Assembly (NCBI GenBank): GCA_900316265.1
Contig: ONCH01000015.1
Coordinates: 45,663-109,662, forward strand
Direction of reading: 5' to 3'
DNA length: 64,000 nt
From: an uncultured Prevotellaceae bacterium
GTDB taxonomy: Bacteria; Bacteroidota; Bacteroidia; Bacteroidales; Bacteroidaceae
Shown here piece after piece: positions 18,901 to 27,098 of the stretch. Made by a program: the position numbers and the translations under genes. The first letter of the stretch is position 1. Each line of letters starts with the position of its first letter. A model generated the notes under the pieces. The model was not told where the DNA came from. It did not search any database and saw only the letters and a list, made by a program, of their open reading frames with translations.

Positions 18901-18930
18901 GATTTCTGAAATAAGAAGTAAGATAACAAA

Positions 18931-18960
18931 AACTTCCAGCCAAATGGTTGGAAGTTTTTT
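18931..18960 (+). terminator. Rho-independent terminator after nagB
   Basis: AACTTCCAGCC / GGTTGGAAGTT arms (18931-18941, 18946-18956; one mismatch), AAAT loop, then TTTT. Ends at the dnaA stop codon. Confidence 0.85.
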
Positions 18961-20365
18961 ATTTCTTCAGTTTGAATGAGTTTTCAATGCTGGTGAGCTC
19001 GGCAGAGAATTCCTTATCGACCTTCAAGCGCTGCTCAATGGTAGAACAGCTATGAATTACGGTCGAGTGGTCACGCCCGCCAATAAGCTGTCCGATGCGT
19101 GATGCAGGCATCTTGGTGTATTTCTGAGCCAGATACATCGACACCTGGCGCACCATCACGAAGTCACGCTTGCGGCTCTTGCTGAACACATGCTGCTGTG
19201 GCACATGATAGTGATTGCAGACCTTCTCCAGGATATCATCGACGGTCAGCGGCTTGTTGTCAATCTTCACAGCACGCTTCACTACGCGCTCAGCCAGTCG
19301 CATATCGACATTCGTATTATAGACAATCGAATAGGTCAGCAACGAATTGATGACACCTTCCAAGTCACGGACAGAACCGTTGGCCGTCTCAGCAATAAAC
19401 TGGATGACGTCAGCAGGAATTTTCAGACCGTCACGACGGCACTTGGCATTCAGGATATCTATGCACAGCTGCACATTGGGCTTCTCCAACTCTGCAATCA
19501 GTCCAGAAGAGAAACGTGTCAGCATACGCTCTGGCAACCATCCCAAGTCAACTGGTGGACGATCGCTGGCCAGGATAATCTGCTTACCCAGACGTGACAA
19601 GTGATCGAAGATGTGGAAGAACGTAGCCACCGTCTTCTCAGCAGTTGCCCACTCCTGAACATCATCGACAATCAGCACATCAATGCTCTGGTAGAAGTTG
19701 ATGAAGTCGTTGACGGTATTCTTACGGCTGGCATCGGTAAACTGCACCTGGAAGAGACGTGCCGACACATACAGCACACGCTTCTGGTGGTACATCTCCT
19801 TGCAACGCACACCTATAGCATTAATAAGGTGGGTCTTACCACAGCCTGAGGGACCAAAGACGAAGAAGGGGTTGAACGTCGACTTTCCTGGATGCTCGGC
19901 AATAGACAGTCCCACGGTGCGTGGCAACTTATTGCTGTCGCCCTCAATATAGTTATGGAAGGTTTTGTGGATATCCAGCTGCGGATTCAGGTCACGCTCA
20001 ACAACATCTAGCGTCGTAGGTGCCTTATTAGCACGATTTGTTGCTGGTGCGGGCTCTACGCTGGTAGGCTCCTCACCCTCCACCACTGTATTAATGCGGT
20101 GCTGCTTGTCAGTAACGACACGATAGTTCAGCTGGACCTTCTGTCCGAAGCAACGTGTCAGCACCTTGCTCAGCAAGTTCACATAGTACTGCTCCAAGTA
20201 CTCATACACGTACATACTAGGTACCTGTACGAGCACAGACTGGTGTTCCTCATCGTATTTCTCGAACACGATGGGCGCGAACCATGTCTTGTATTGCTGC
20301 TCCGTGACGTTGTCCTTAATCAGACTAAGGCAGTTGTCCCAAAGCGCCTTTGGATTATTTACCAT
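18959..20365 (-). CDS. dnaA: chromosomal replication initiator DnaA
   Basis: 468 residues. Domain I at the N-terminus (LWDNCLSLIKDNVTEQQYKTWF), a variable linker (about 105-140), AAA+ domain with Walker A GPSGCGKTH, Walker B VLIVDDVQ and sensor motif LTRFSSGL, and the C-terminal helix-turn-helix with the DnaA signature GGRDHSTVIHSC. Binds DnaA boxes and melts oriC. No dnaN or recF next to it. Upstream there is a near-consensus -7 (GACCTTTG, 20446-20439) with TTTG 20 bp further (20470-20467), and a 381-bp non-coding region. Confidence 0.97.
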   Translation of the reverse strand: MVNNPKALWDNCLSLIKDNVTEQQYKTWFAPIVFEKYDEEHQSVLVQVPSMYVYEYLEQYYVNLLSKVLTRCFGQKVQLNYRVVTDKQHRINTVVEGEEPTSVEPAPATNRANKAPTTLDVVERDLNPQLDIHKTFHNYIEGDSNKLPRTVGLSIAEHPGKSTFNPFFVFGPSGCGKTHLINAIGVRCKEMYHQKRVLYVSARLFQVQFTDASRKNTVNDFINFYQSIDVLIVDDVQEWATAEKTVATFFHIFDHLSRLGKQIILASDRPPVDLGWLPERMLTRFSSGLIAELEKPNVQLCIDILNAKCRRDGLKIPADVIQFIAETANGSVRDLEGVINSLLTYSIVYNTNVDMRLAERVVKRAVKIDNKPLTVDDILEKVCNHYHVPQQHVFSKSRKRDFVMVRQVSMYLAQKYTKMPASRIGQLIGGRDHSTVIHSCSTIEQRLKVDKEFSAELTSIENSFKLKK

Positions 20366-20746
20366 GCGGCGTTACTGTTTTTTTTGTTTAACGAAAAGAC
20401 GATTGTTAGTCTTTTTTGGTTATTGTTGTTTTCGAATGCAAAGGTCGCAATTTTTTTTCAATTCTGCAAATCTTCGGTTTTTATACGAACTAAGGACAGA
20501 ATCCGTAAATCACTCATATTGCGGTCTTTAGATAATTTTTAAGACTTTTTATCCATCAACACACTTGCAAAAATCTATCTCTTTATATTTCAGCATTTTA
20601 GCGCATACATGCACATCGCCGTAGCGGTGTGCATGTATCGTAAATGAGGAGCGCTAAACGTTTGAAATATCAGGCACTTCTGACGATTCTGTAGAAAAAT
20701 ATTATAGCACCTTTCCTATTTAGACAAATTAAAAATTACAGACTTT
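20366..20746. other. 381-bp gene-free region upstream of dnaA
   Basis: Contains the probable dnaA promoter (20439-20470), scattered AT-rich sequence, one degenerate DnaA-box-like TTATCCATC (20548-20556) and the nested inverted repeat at 20585-20670. No reading frame. Whether it is oriC cannot be decided by eye. Confidence 0.6.
20585..20670. repeat. nested inverted repeat upstream of dnaA
   Basis: Inner arms ATACATGCACATCGC (20605-20619) and GCGGTGTGCATGTAT (20624-20638) with one mismatch and a 4-nt loop. They are enclosed by TTTAGCGC/GCGCTAAA (20597-20604, 20651-20658) and ATATTTCA/TGAAATAT (20585-20592, 20663-20670). Confidence 0.85.
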
Positions 20747-21646
20747 TTACTTGTCCTTTTTCCCAAAAATCGAGAAGTGTACGTAGCGCTTTGGATGAGC
20801 CTTCAGGTCTGTCAGCAGTGAGTCGGCACTTGCAGCTGTGGCTGTCAGGTTGTTATAGAGTGTCTGGTCGCGCATCAGCAGTCCCAGCGTACCCTCGTTG
20901 CTGTTCAGGCGCTGTGTCATCTGCTCCACGTTAGCCAGCGTCTGGTTGACCTTGGCATTCATCGCTGCTACGTCGATTTGCGACAGGTTGTGCGTCAACT
21001 GCTGGGTATTGTCCAGCACGCCGTTGGCCTTATTCATCATGGTGGGCATCTCGCGGTTCAGCGAAGCCGACAGCGTTCTCAGCTCCTGACTGGTAGCATT
21101 CAGGTTGTCCGTCATTCCCTCTACGTTGTGTAGCGTATTGCGCAGGGCTGGGTCTGACAACAGCAGATTCAGACTGCTCATGATGCTGTCCAGCTTGGGG
21201 GCGATATCCATAATGACGGGCATCATCTCGCCCACCTTACTCATAATGCCTTGCTCCATATCACCGCTGATAGTGTCGCCGACGCCTATCATGTGGATGG
21301 GGTCGTCAGAGAGCACCAAATTAATCTTGATATTTCCCAGCAGGTCGCTGGCCAGCTCAGCACGTGAACCCACAGGCACGCGCATCTGCTTGTTCAGACC
21401 AATCTCAGCAATAATCTTTCCGTGAGGATCGTAGTCGTAGTCAAGCGCTTTCACCACACCCACACGATAGCCATTGGCATATACGGGCGACGACACTGCC
21501 AGACCTGTAGCATCAGAAAACGCCACATACATCGCATTGTCGCTTGAGAAGACACTCAGTCCTTTCAGGAACTGCAATCCGAAGAACAGCACGACGATAC
21601 CGAATATCGATACGAGTGCTATCTTGATTTCCTTTGTAAATTTCAT
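20747..21646 (-). CDS. MlaD-like MCE-domain protein
   Basis: 299 residues. One N-terminal transmembrane helix (about 9-30), an MCE domain (about 38-115; SPVYANGYRVGVVKAL is the typical core) and a long Asn/Gln/Thr-rich helical C-terminus (about 150-280). MCE proteins form periplasmic hexamers that carry phospholipids between membranes; the permease and ATPase partners are not in this window. It starts 12 bp after the amidase stop, so both belong to one operon, consistent with an envelope role. Confidence 0.88.
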   Translation of the reverse strand: MKFTKEIKIALVSIFGIVVLFFGLQFLKGLSVFSSDNAMYVAFSDATGLAVSSPVYANGYRVGVVKALDYDYDPHGKIIAEIGLNKQMRVPVGSRAELASDLLGNIKINLVLSDDPIHMIGVGDTISGDMEQGIMSKVGEMMPVIMDIAPKLDSIMSSLNLLLSDPALRNTLHNVEGMTDNLNATSQELRTLSASLNREMPTMMNKANGVLDNTQQLTHNLSQIDVAAMNAKVNQTLANVEQMTQRLNSNEGTLGLLMRDQTLYNNLTATAASADSLLTDLKAHPKRYVHFSIFGKKDK

Positions 21647-21658
21647 ATCCGTTGTTAT

Positions 21659-23137
21659 TTACTTTTTCGTCTTTCTGCTCTTAAACTCTGCTATCGCCTG
21701 ACGCACATCCGTCTTCTGACCGTTCTTGAAGGCGATGATGAAGGCTTCAGGGAACTTATCCAGCAACGACTTACGCAACTGGTATATCTCGTTATAGTCC
21801 GTAGATGCACCGACCGTGAACTTATACAGCCCACCTTCTTCGTAGCAGTCGATACCCGTCTGACCCTTGAACTGAGGCGACGAGGGCGACAACTTCGAGC
21901 CACTGGCCAGAATTTGCACCTTGAAAACAGGGGCAGAGGAATCGGCAACAGCAGGTTTCGCAGGTTGGACAGCTGGTTTTTCAGCAGGCTTTGCAGGCTG
22001 GGCTGCTGGTTTTTCAACGGGCTTTGCAGGCTGGACAGCAGGAACTACTGGTTTCTCAACGGCCTTCTCAACAGGTTTCTCTGCTGGTTTTTCCGTAGGT
22101 TTCTCAACGGGCTTCACAACAGGTTTTTCTGCAGGTTTCTCTGCAGGAATAGCTGCTGGCTGTTCCACGACAGCTGCTTTCTGAGCGGCAACGCTGTCCA
22201 CCTTCTTCTCTATCTCCTCGACGGCCTTCTCTTCCTCCTTCTTCTTACGTTTCTTCTCTTTCTTGCTTTCCTTCTTGTCCTCCTGCTTCACCTCTTGCTT
22301 GACGGGTTCAGGAACGACAGTAGGAATCTGCACCTCTTCCTTCGGCTGGGGCTCCACCTTATAGGGAACGCCCACGTTGGTGTCGTATTTCCGCTTATAG
22401 TCCACGAAAGCCTGATAGATACCATAACCCAACTGGCTGACACCCGTAGAAGAATCGAGGTAGCGCTCCTCATCAGGCGTCGAGATGAATCCCAGCTCTA
22501 TCAGACAGCTGGGCATCGACGTCTCTCTCAGCACCAGGAATCCTGCCTGCTTCACGCCCTTGTTCTGACGATTGGCAGCAGCACACGTGCGACGCTGTAC
22601 GAACTTGGCGAGTTCTACGCTCTGCGCCATATTGTGGTCCTGCATGAACTCAAACATGATATAGCTCTCCGACGAGTTGGGGTCGAAGCCCTGATAGCGC
22701 TGCTTATAGTCCTTCTCATAGAGGATGACCTCGTTCTCTCGCTTAGCGACGGCGAGGTTGTCGGCAGCACGGTGCATACCCAGCGTATAGGTCTCCAAGC
22801 CTCGCGAGATGTGTCCCTTCGGCAGGGCATTGGTATGGATGGAGATAAACAGGTCGGCCTTGTTCTTGTTGGCAATGTCGGCACGGGTGTGCAGGGGGAT
22901 GAAGACGTCAGTCTTGCGGGTATATACCACCTTCACATCCGGACAGTTCTGCTCCACCAGCTTACCGAAGGCCAGCGCCACGTTCAGGTTGATAATCTTC
23001 TCTTTGGTAATCTTGCCCACCGCACCTGCATCATGACCACCATGACCAGCGTCGATGACCAGCGTAAAACGCTTGTTGGCAGCAACACCAGCCACTGCCA
23101 CGCATATCATTAATATAAATAGGTATAGTCGTCTCAC
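21659..23137 (-). CDS. N-acetylmuramoyl-L-alanine amidase (Amidase_3) with SPOR-like end
   Basis: 492 residues, apparently from GTG 23137 because the signal peptide ([20 protein letters not shown]) begins there. The Amidase_3 zinc motifs are [18 protein letters not shown] and ISIHTNA (about 30-240). A Lys/Glu-rich stretch (about 265-310) leads into about 85 residues of imperfect KP/EKPAxKP repeats, then a SPOR-like domain (about 400-480, [12 protein letters not shown]) that binds denuded septal glycan. Cleaves peptide stems during cell separation. The rigid Pro/Lys spacer presumably spans the periplasm. Operon with folB and mlaD. Confidence 0.92.
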   Translation of the reverse strand: MRRLYLFILMICVAVAGVAANKRFTLVIDAGHGGHDAGAVGKITKEKIINLNVALAFGKLVEQNCPDVKVVYTRKTDVFIPLHTRADIANKNKADLFISIHTNALPKGHISRGLETYTLGMHRAADNLAVAKRENEVILYEKDYKQRYQGFDPNSSESYIMFEFMQDHNMAQSVELAKFVQRRTCAAANRQNKGVKQAGFLVLRETSMPSCLIELGFISTPDEERYLDSSTGVSQLGYGIYQAFVDYKRKYDTNVGVPYKVEPQPKEEVQIPTVVPEPVKQEVKQEDKKESKKEKKRKKKEEEKAVEEIEKKVDSVAAQKAAVVEQPAAIPAEKPAEKPVVKPVEKPTEKPAEKPVEKAVEKPVVPAVQPAKPVEKPAAQPAKPAEKPAVQPAKPAVADSSAPVFKVQILASGSKLSPSSPQFKGQTGIDCYEEGGLYKFTVGASTDYNEIYQLRKSLLDKFPEAFIIAFKNGQKTDVRQAIAEFKSRKTKK

Positions 23138-23140
23138 TCT

Positions 23141-23210
23141 TAATTCTTAATTCATAATCGCGAAGCGATAACTCTAAATTCTAAATTCTTAATTCTCAAT
23201 TCTTAATTCC
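23141..23210 (-). repeat. ten-unit heptanucleotide array overlapping the 3' end of folB
   Basis: Ten 7-bp units in strict register (TAATTCT, TAATTCA, TAATCGC, GAAGCGA, TAACTCT, AAATTCT, AAATTCT, TAATTCT, CAATTCT, TAATTCC). The last three units supply the folB C-terminal residues LRIEN and its stop codon. Confidence 0.85.
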
Positions 23211-23557
23211 ACACTCGCGCCCTTACAGTCGGCACCCATCGGTGGATTACATTTCGTCACACTGACGGTCAGCGCCGTTATCTGCGGAAATTCCTCCAGC
23301 ACGCACTGCCCTATCCTACCCGCCACATGCTCCAGCAATTGCGAGGGCTCAGCCATCACGCGTCGGACCACCTCGTAGAGCTCCGCATAGTTGACGGTGT
23401 CAGCGACGGCATCGCTGAGGGCTGCACGACTCAGGTCGGTCTCCACCTGCAGCGACACCAGGTATTCACCACCTACGCGTCGCTCCTGCTCCATCACGCC
23501 GTGGTAGGCGTAGAAGCGCATGTCTTGCAGTCGGATGCTGCCCTGCGTTATCGTCAT
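23189..23557 (-). CDS. folB: dihydroneopterin aldolase
   Basis: 122 residues, normal length. Cleaves dihydroneopterin to hydroxymethyl-dihydropterin in folate synthesis; folK, which acts next, is at 46.2 kb. Motifs: LQDMRFYAYHGVMEQERRVGG at the N-terminus (catalytic region YHGVxxxER), ADTVNYAELYEVV, and VSVTKCNPP near the end. Starts 3 bp after the preceding gene. The last few codons and the stop are formed by a heptad array. Confidence 0.93.
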   Translation of the reverse strand: MTITQGSIRLQDMRFYAYHGVMEQERRVGGEYLVSLQVETDLSRAALSDAVADTVNYAELYEVVRRVMAEPSQLLEHVAGRIGQCVLEEFPQITALTVSVTKCNPPMGADCKGASVELRIEN

Positions 23558-23560
23558 CCG

Positions 23561-24247
23561 TCACTCTTCGTTCTTTACTTCACCCTCTTCAGCACCTTCG
23601 CCCAGATACTTCTTCAGGGCACGCTCCACGCCGTTCTTCCACGTGTTGATGTTCTCCGACTGCAGCTGCAGCGAAGACACCAGCTTGATGACGTGTTCAA
23701 TAGGCATACGGTAGCGCAGCACGCCACTTATCAGCTTGGCGTAGTTCCAGTACTCAGGGTTGAACTTCTCCGACAATCCCTCTACGGTAATCTTATAGCC
23801 GCGGGTGTTCTCAAACTGGAAGTCGTAACGCTTCGTACCGTCGTTGTTCACCTGCTTGATAATCTTTCCCTTGGTCACTGACTTCGGCAACAGGATACCC
23901 TCCTCGTCGTCCTGCAGACCAGTAAAGATCTCATAGGGATAGCCGTTGAGCAGACCCACCAGGGCCACCCACTTATCCTTGTTGTTCTGGAAGCGCACCA
24001 CGTCGCACTCCAACTCCCTCGGGCGCACCTCCGTCACCTCCGGACGCTGGTTCTGCGCCACCTCCTTGACGGCAGCATCAGCCACCTTGGCCATCAACTG
24101 CTGTTCGTCAGCCGTCAACGCACCAAACATCTTATCCAACAATTGCTGAGCCTGCTGTTCTGTCAACGGGCTCTCTGTGTGCTGGCTGGCACCTGCCAAA
24201 CGACGGGCCACACGCTCAACCAGCGTCACCTTCATGTCTGTCATCAT
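23561..24247 (-). CDS. stand-alone NrdJ-type C-terminal (TSCPD-like) domain protein
   Basis: 228 residues from ATG 24247 (an ATG at 24235 is also possible). Residues about 80-220 (ECDVVRFQNNKDKWVALV, PYEIFTGLQDDEEG, LSEKFNPEYWNYAKLISG, NTWKNGVERALKKYL) match the C-terminal domain of adenosylcobalamin-dependent ribonucleotide reductase. The catalytic barrel is absent and the Cys-rich redox tail is missing. Upstream is only a promoter and a divergent gene, so this is not a truncated read of a local nrdJ. It may work in trans with a reductase encoded elsewhere, or regulate it. First gene of the folB, amidase, mlaD operon. Confidence 0.75.
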   Translation of the reverse strand: MMTDMKVTLVERVARRLAGASQHTESPLTEQQAQQLLDKMFGALTADEQQLMAKVADAAVKEVAQNQRPEVTEVRPRELECDVVRFQNNKDKWVALVGLLNGYPYEIFTGLQDDEEGILLPKSVTKGKIIKQVNNDGTKRYDFQFENTRGYKITVEGLSEKFNPEYWNYAKLISGVLRYRMPIEHVIKLVSSLQLQSENINTWKNGVERALKKYLGEGAEEGEVKNEE

Positions 24248-24270
24248 GATCAATAAACGTTTATCGCGTG

Positions 24271-24278
24271 CAAAGTTA
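24271..24278 (-). promoter_or_regulatory. -7 box for the NrdJ-tail operon
   Basis: TAACTTTG on the minus strand, 23 nt from ATG 24247. Confidence 0.6.
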
Positions 24279-24352
24279 CAAAGAAGTTTCCACTTTCAGA
24301 CAACTTTCACCATTAAATTTACCAAATTGTTTCCCATTTCAGTAATTTTTTG

Positions 24353-24360
24353 TACTTTTG
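24353..24360 (+). promoter_or_regulatory. -7 box for the nitroreductase gene
   Basis: TACTTTTG only 4 nt before the ATG (24365), implying a leaderless or nearly leaderless transcript. Confidence 0.6.
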
Positions 24361-24364
24361 CACC

Positions 24365-25105
24365 ATGAAAAACTTGTTGACAAGGCGTTCCATTCGCCAA
24401 TATTCCGAGAAAGAGGTCAGCCAAGAGCTCCTCAACCGCCTCCTCACAGAGGCCAGTCGCACACAGACTATGGGCAACCTGCAGCTCTACTCCGTCGTCG
24501 TCACCCGCGACGCCACGATGAAGCAACGCCTGGCTCCTGCCCACTTCAACCAGCCCATGGTGACGCAAGCCCCCGTGGTGCTTACCATCTGTGCCGACTT
24601 CCACCGCACCACCCGCTGGTGTGAGGAGCGCCAAGCCCAGCCCGGCTACGACAACTTCCTCTCCTTCCAGAATGCCGCCATCGACGCCCTGCTCTACACG
24701 CAGACGCTCTGCAACCTCATGGACGAGGAAGGTCTGGGCTACTGCTATTTAGGCACCACCGTCTATCAGCCCCAACAGATTATCGACATCCTCCAGCTCC
24801 CTCGTCTCGTCATGCCCGTCGCCACACTCACCGTTGGCTGGCCTGCCGAGGAAGGCACACTCAGCGACCGCCTGCCCCTGGAGAGCTTCGTCCACAGCGA
24901 GACCTATCGCGACTACACCCCCTCCGACATCGACACCTACTACACCTATAAGGAGAACCTTGCGGAGAACCGCCACTTCTGCGAAATCAACCACAAGGCC
25001 ACCCTCGCCCAGATCTTCACCGACATCCGCTATACCCGTCGCGACAACGAAGCCATGTCTGCAGGCCTCTTAGAGGCTTTGCGCAAACAAGGCTTCCTTG
25101 ACTGA
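24365..25105 (+). CDS. nitroreductase-family flavoprotein
   Basis: 246 residues from ATG 24365 (MKNLLTRRSIRQYSEKEV). The RRSIRxY start is the FMN-phosphate-binding signature of the nitroreductase fold. Further typical segments are TEASRTQTMGNLQ and DEEGLGYCYLGTTVY, followed by a C-terminal extension with KENLAENRHFCEINHK. Likely reduces flavins, quinones or nitro compounds with NAD(P)H; the substrate is not predictable. Single gene with its own promoter; the downstream 520 bp are non-coding. Confidence 0.88.
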   Translation: MKNLLTRRSIRQYSEKEVSQELLNRLLTEASRTQTMGNLQLYSVVVTRDATMKQRLAPAHFNQPMVTQAPVVLTICADFHRTTRWCEERQAQPGYDNFLSFQNAAIDALLYTQTLCNLMDEEGLGYCYLGTTVYQPQQIIDILQLPRLVMPVATLTVGWPAEEGTLSDRLPLESFVHSETYRDYTPSDIDTYYTYKENLAENRHFCEINHKATLAQIFTDIRYTRRDNEAMSAGLLEALRKQGFLD

Positions 25106-25132
25106 GTTAATTAGAGGGTATATTAGTTTCCA

Positions 25133-25237
25133 TATCAGCTGTACCAGCATCCAGATACAGCTATCCTGTGTTTGGATTAGCCTAATACAGCGCTGTATTA
25201 GGCTAATAACAGGTGCTTACTAGCTGTATTTTCTGCA
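25133..25237. repeat. 21-bp tandem array, five units (locus 2)
   Basis: Units start at 25133, 25154, 25175, 25196 and 25217. Two neighbouring units, GATTAGCCTAATACAGCGCTG and TATTAGGCTAATAACAGG, are partly inverse to each other. Same unit length and core (AGCCTAATAC) as the arrays at 8281 and 59921. Confidence 0.8.
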
Positions 25238-25355
25238 CATATCCTTTTTTTGAGGTGTTTTCAAAAAAGATTTAACATTCCACCCCTTTAAATTTATTTG
25301 CCTCTATTTCAAATAGTTACACAGCAGAAGACCTTAAAAGACTCCCCCCTAAACC

Positions 25356-25457
25356 CCACCTAGATTCCACCCAGATTCCACCTTGCCTTTCTGTGATGCA
25401 ATTGCAATAGAGGGGTGGAACCTAGGTGGAATCTGGGTGGAACCTAGGTGGAGGTTC
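25356..25457. repeat. long inverted repeat built from 11-bp units
   Basis: 27-bp arms (25356-25382 and 25425-25451) pair with a single mismatch across a 42-nt loop. The right side consists of four tandem 11-bp units (GGTGGAACCTA, GGTGGAATCTG, GGTGGAACCTA, GGTGGAGGTTC). A strong hairpin in DNA or in RNA from either strand. Confidence 0.9.
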
Positions 25458-25577
25458 CACCTCTCACAATCCCTCTGTATAAAGGGATTCCAGCGAAAAA
25501 GGGGGAATGTGGAATCTATTTTGCAAATGGTACGTAAAAAGAGGAAGTCAGGGACTAATGGCCTAATTATTTGACAC

Positions 25578-25605
25578 AAAAAAAGGAAGCCCGTGTGGAC
25601 TTCCT
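25578..25605 (-). terminator. Rho-independent terminator of the MFS/kduI/EIIC operon
   Basis: On the minus strand AGGAAGTCC, loop, GGGCTTCCT followed by TTTTTT, 20 bp after the MFS stop codon. Confidence 0.85.
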
Positions 25606-25625
25606 GATTATGTTAGTATTGATGA

Positions 25626-27083
25626 TTAGTCTTCAGCAACGACGGGCTTGTACTTGGGTACGAGGGCCTTCATAATGCACCAGCCAATGAGGTAGGCAAC
25701 GGCACAGAAGGAGAAGACAACCATGTAGGCGGCAGGCTTTCCTTCGAAGCCCATCACCTGGAAGGCAGTGCCCTGACCCTCAGCCCATGTGAAGAAGACG
25801 CCAGAGCCGAAGTTGATGGCCATAGAGCCGAGACCACCGACAGCGGTGCCGAGACCTACGAGGGTACCGATGGTGGACTTGGGGAACATGTCGCCGACGG
25901 TAGAGAAGAGGTTGGCAGACCATGCCTGATGACCGGCACCAAGGAGGCCGATGAGGATGGCAGGCCACCAGGCGCTATAGGCACCAAGGGGCTGTGCCAG
26001 CAGACCCAGCACGGGGAAGCAGGCGAAGATGAGCATAGCACGCATGCGGCCGAGATAGGGATTCATGCCGAGCTTCTCGACGAAAATCTTGGGCAGGTAG
26101 CCACCACCGATAGAGAGAATGGTAACGATGGCATAGAGCGTGAAAATGAGGGCGATACCCATAGCAGAGTCGGAGGTGTAGCCATACTGGTCAGAGAAAT
26201 AGGCAGGAGCCCAGAAGAGGAAGAACCACCAGACGCCGTCGGTCATGAACTTACCCACGATGAACGACCAGGTCTGCTTGTAGGTGAGGCACTTGAAGAA
26301 GGGGATAGCGGCCTCTTCCTTCTGCTCCTCGCGGTTCTGGACGGTGGCGAGGTCGTTGTCCTGCTCGATATAGTTCAGCTCAGCCTGGTTGACGTGCTTG
26401 TTCTTGCGTGGCTTGTCGTAAGCCCACATCCACAGGCCCATCCATACATAGCCCAGCACACCAATGACGATGAATGCCATCTCCCAACCCCAGGCACGAG
26501 CCAGCAGGGGAATAGTGGCGGGAGCTGCAAGGGCACCAACCGACGCACCGCTATTGAAGATAGAGGTGGCGAAGGCACGGTCCTTAGCGGGGAAATACTC
26601 GGCAGTGGCCTTGATGGCTGCAGGGAAGTTGCCTGCCTCACCGACAGCAAGGATCAGACGACAAGAGAGGAACAGCCACACAGAGATGGTGGCAATAGCC
26701 ACAGCAGCATCACTGCCTGCCTGTACCAGTCGCAGGGCCTCGATATTCTCGTAACCCTCAATATTCATCGTTGCCCAGCCACAGCCTGCATGTAGAACAG
26801 CACCTGTTGACCACACGAAGATGGCGATGAGGTAACCTTTCTTGGTGCCCATCCAGTCGATGAACTTACCAGCAAAGAGGTTGGCAATGGCATAGAATGC
26901 GGAGAAGAGACCGGTGATGTAGCCGTAATGGGCATCGGTCCAGTGGAAATCGACGGCAATGAAGTCCTTCCAAGTTAATGACAAGACCTGACGGTCCATG
27001 TAGTTGACAGTGGTTGCCAGGAAGAGCAACACACAGATGACCCAACGGAAATTGGACATCTTAGTAGTTTGAACAGCGCTCAT
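25626..27083 (-). CDS. MFS transporter, hexuronate (ExuT-like) type
   Basis: 485 residues, about 12 transmembrane helices. N-terminus FRWVICVLLFLATTVNYMDRQVLS has the NYxDR motif of the anion:cation symporter group. GEAGNFPAAIKATAEYFPAKDRAFATSIFNSG is the characteristic loop of hexuronate and glucarate permeases. Probably takes up galacturonate or glucuronate, consistent with the adjacent kduI. A long central cytoplasmic loop (about 225-265) separates the halves. Last gene of the operon, 15 bp after kduI. Exact substrate inferred. Confidence 0.85.
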   Translation of the reverse strand: MSAVQTTKMSNFRWVICVLLFLATTVNYMDRQVLSLTWKDFIAVDFHWTDAHYGYITGLFSAFYAIANLFAGKFIDWMGTKKGYLIAIFVWSTGAVLHAGCGWATMNIEGYENIEALRLVQAGSDAAVAIATISVWLFLSCRLILAVGEAGNFPAAIKATAEYFPAKDRAFATSIFNSGASVGALAAPATIPLLARAWGWEMAFIVIGVLGYVWMGLWMWAYDKPRKNKHVNQAELNYIEQDNDLATVQNREEQKEEAAIPFFKCLTYKQTWSFIVGKFMTDGVWWFFLFWAPAYFSDQYGYTSDSAMGIALIFTLYAIVTILSIGGGYLPKIFVEKLGMNPYLGRMRAMLIFACFPVLGLLAQPLGAYSAWWPAILIGLLGAGHQAWSANLFSTVGDMFPKSTIGTLVGLGTAVGGLGSMAINFGSGVFFTWAEGQGTAFQVMGFEGKPAAYMVVFSFCAVAYLIGWCIMKALVPKYKPVVAED

Positions 27084-27098
27084 AATATTTATAATTTT

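Larger units (their letters stand above)
25106..25625. other. 520-bp gene-free region with arrays and hairpin
   Basis: Contains the second 21-bp array (25133-25237), a long inverted repeat built of 11-bp units (25356-25457) and the terminator of the MFS operon (25578-25605). A 76-codon minus-strand frame over the hairpin looks like a by-product of the repeats. Confidence 0.7.

Noticed and set aside
20366-20746. Region called as oriC
   Set aside because: No cluster of consensus DnaA boxes (TTATNCACA); only one degenerate match was seen. Kept as a hypothesis only.
21914-23113. Long plus-strand open frame (399 codons) opposite the amidase gene
   Set aside because: The Leu/Phe/Arg-rich composition is a mirror of the KP-rich linker; the sense protein has full amidase motifs.
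25349-25579. 76-codon minus-strand frame over the 11-bp hairpin
   Set aside because: Its periodic WNLG/GVE-type sequence is just translation of the tandem repeats; no start signal.
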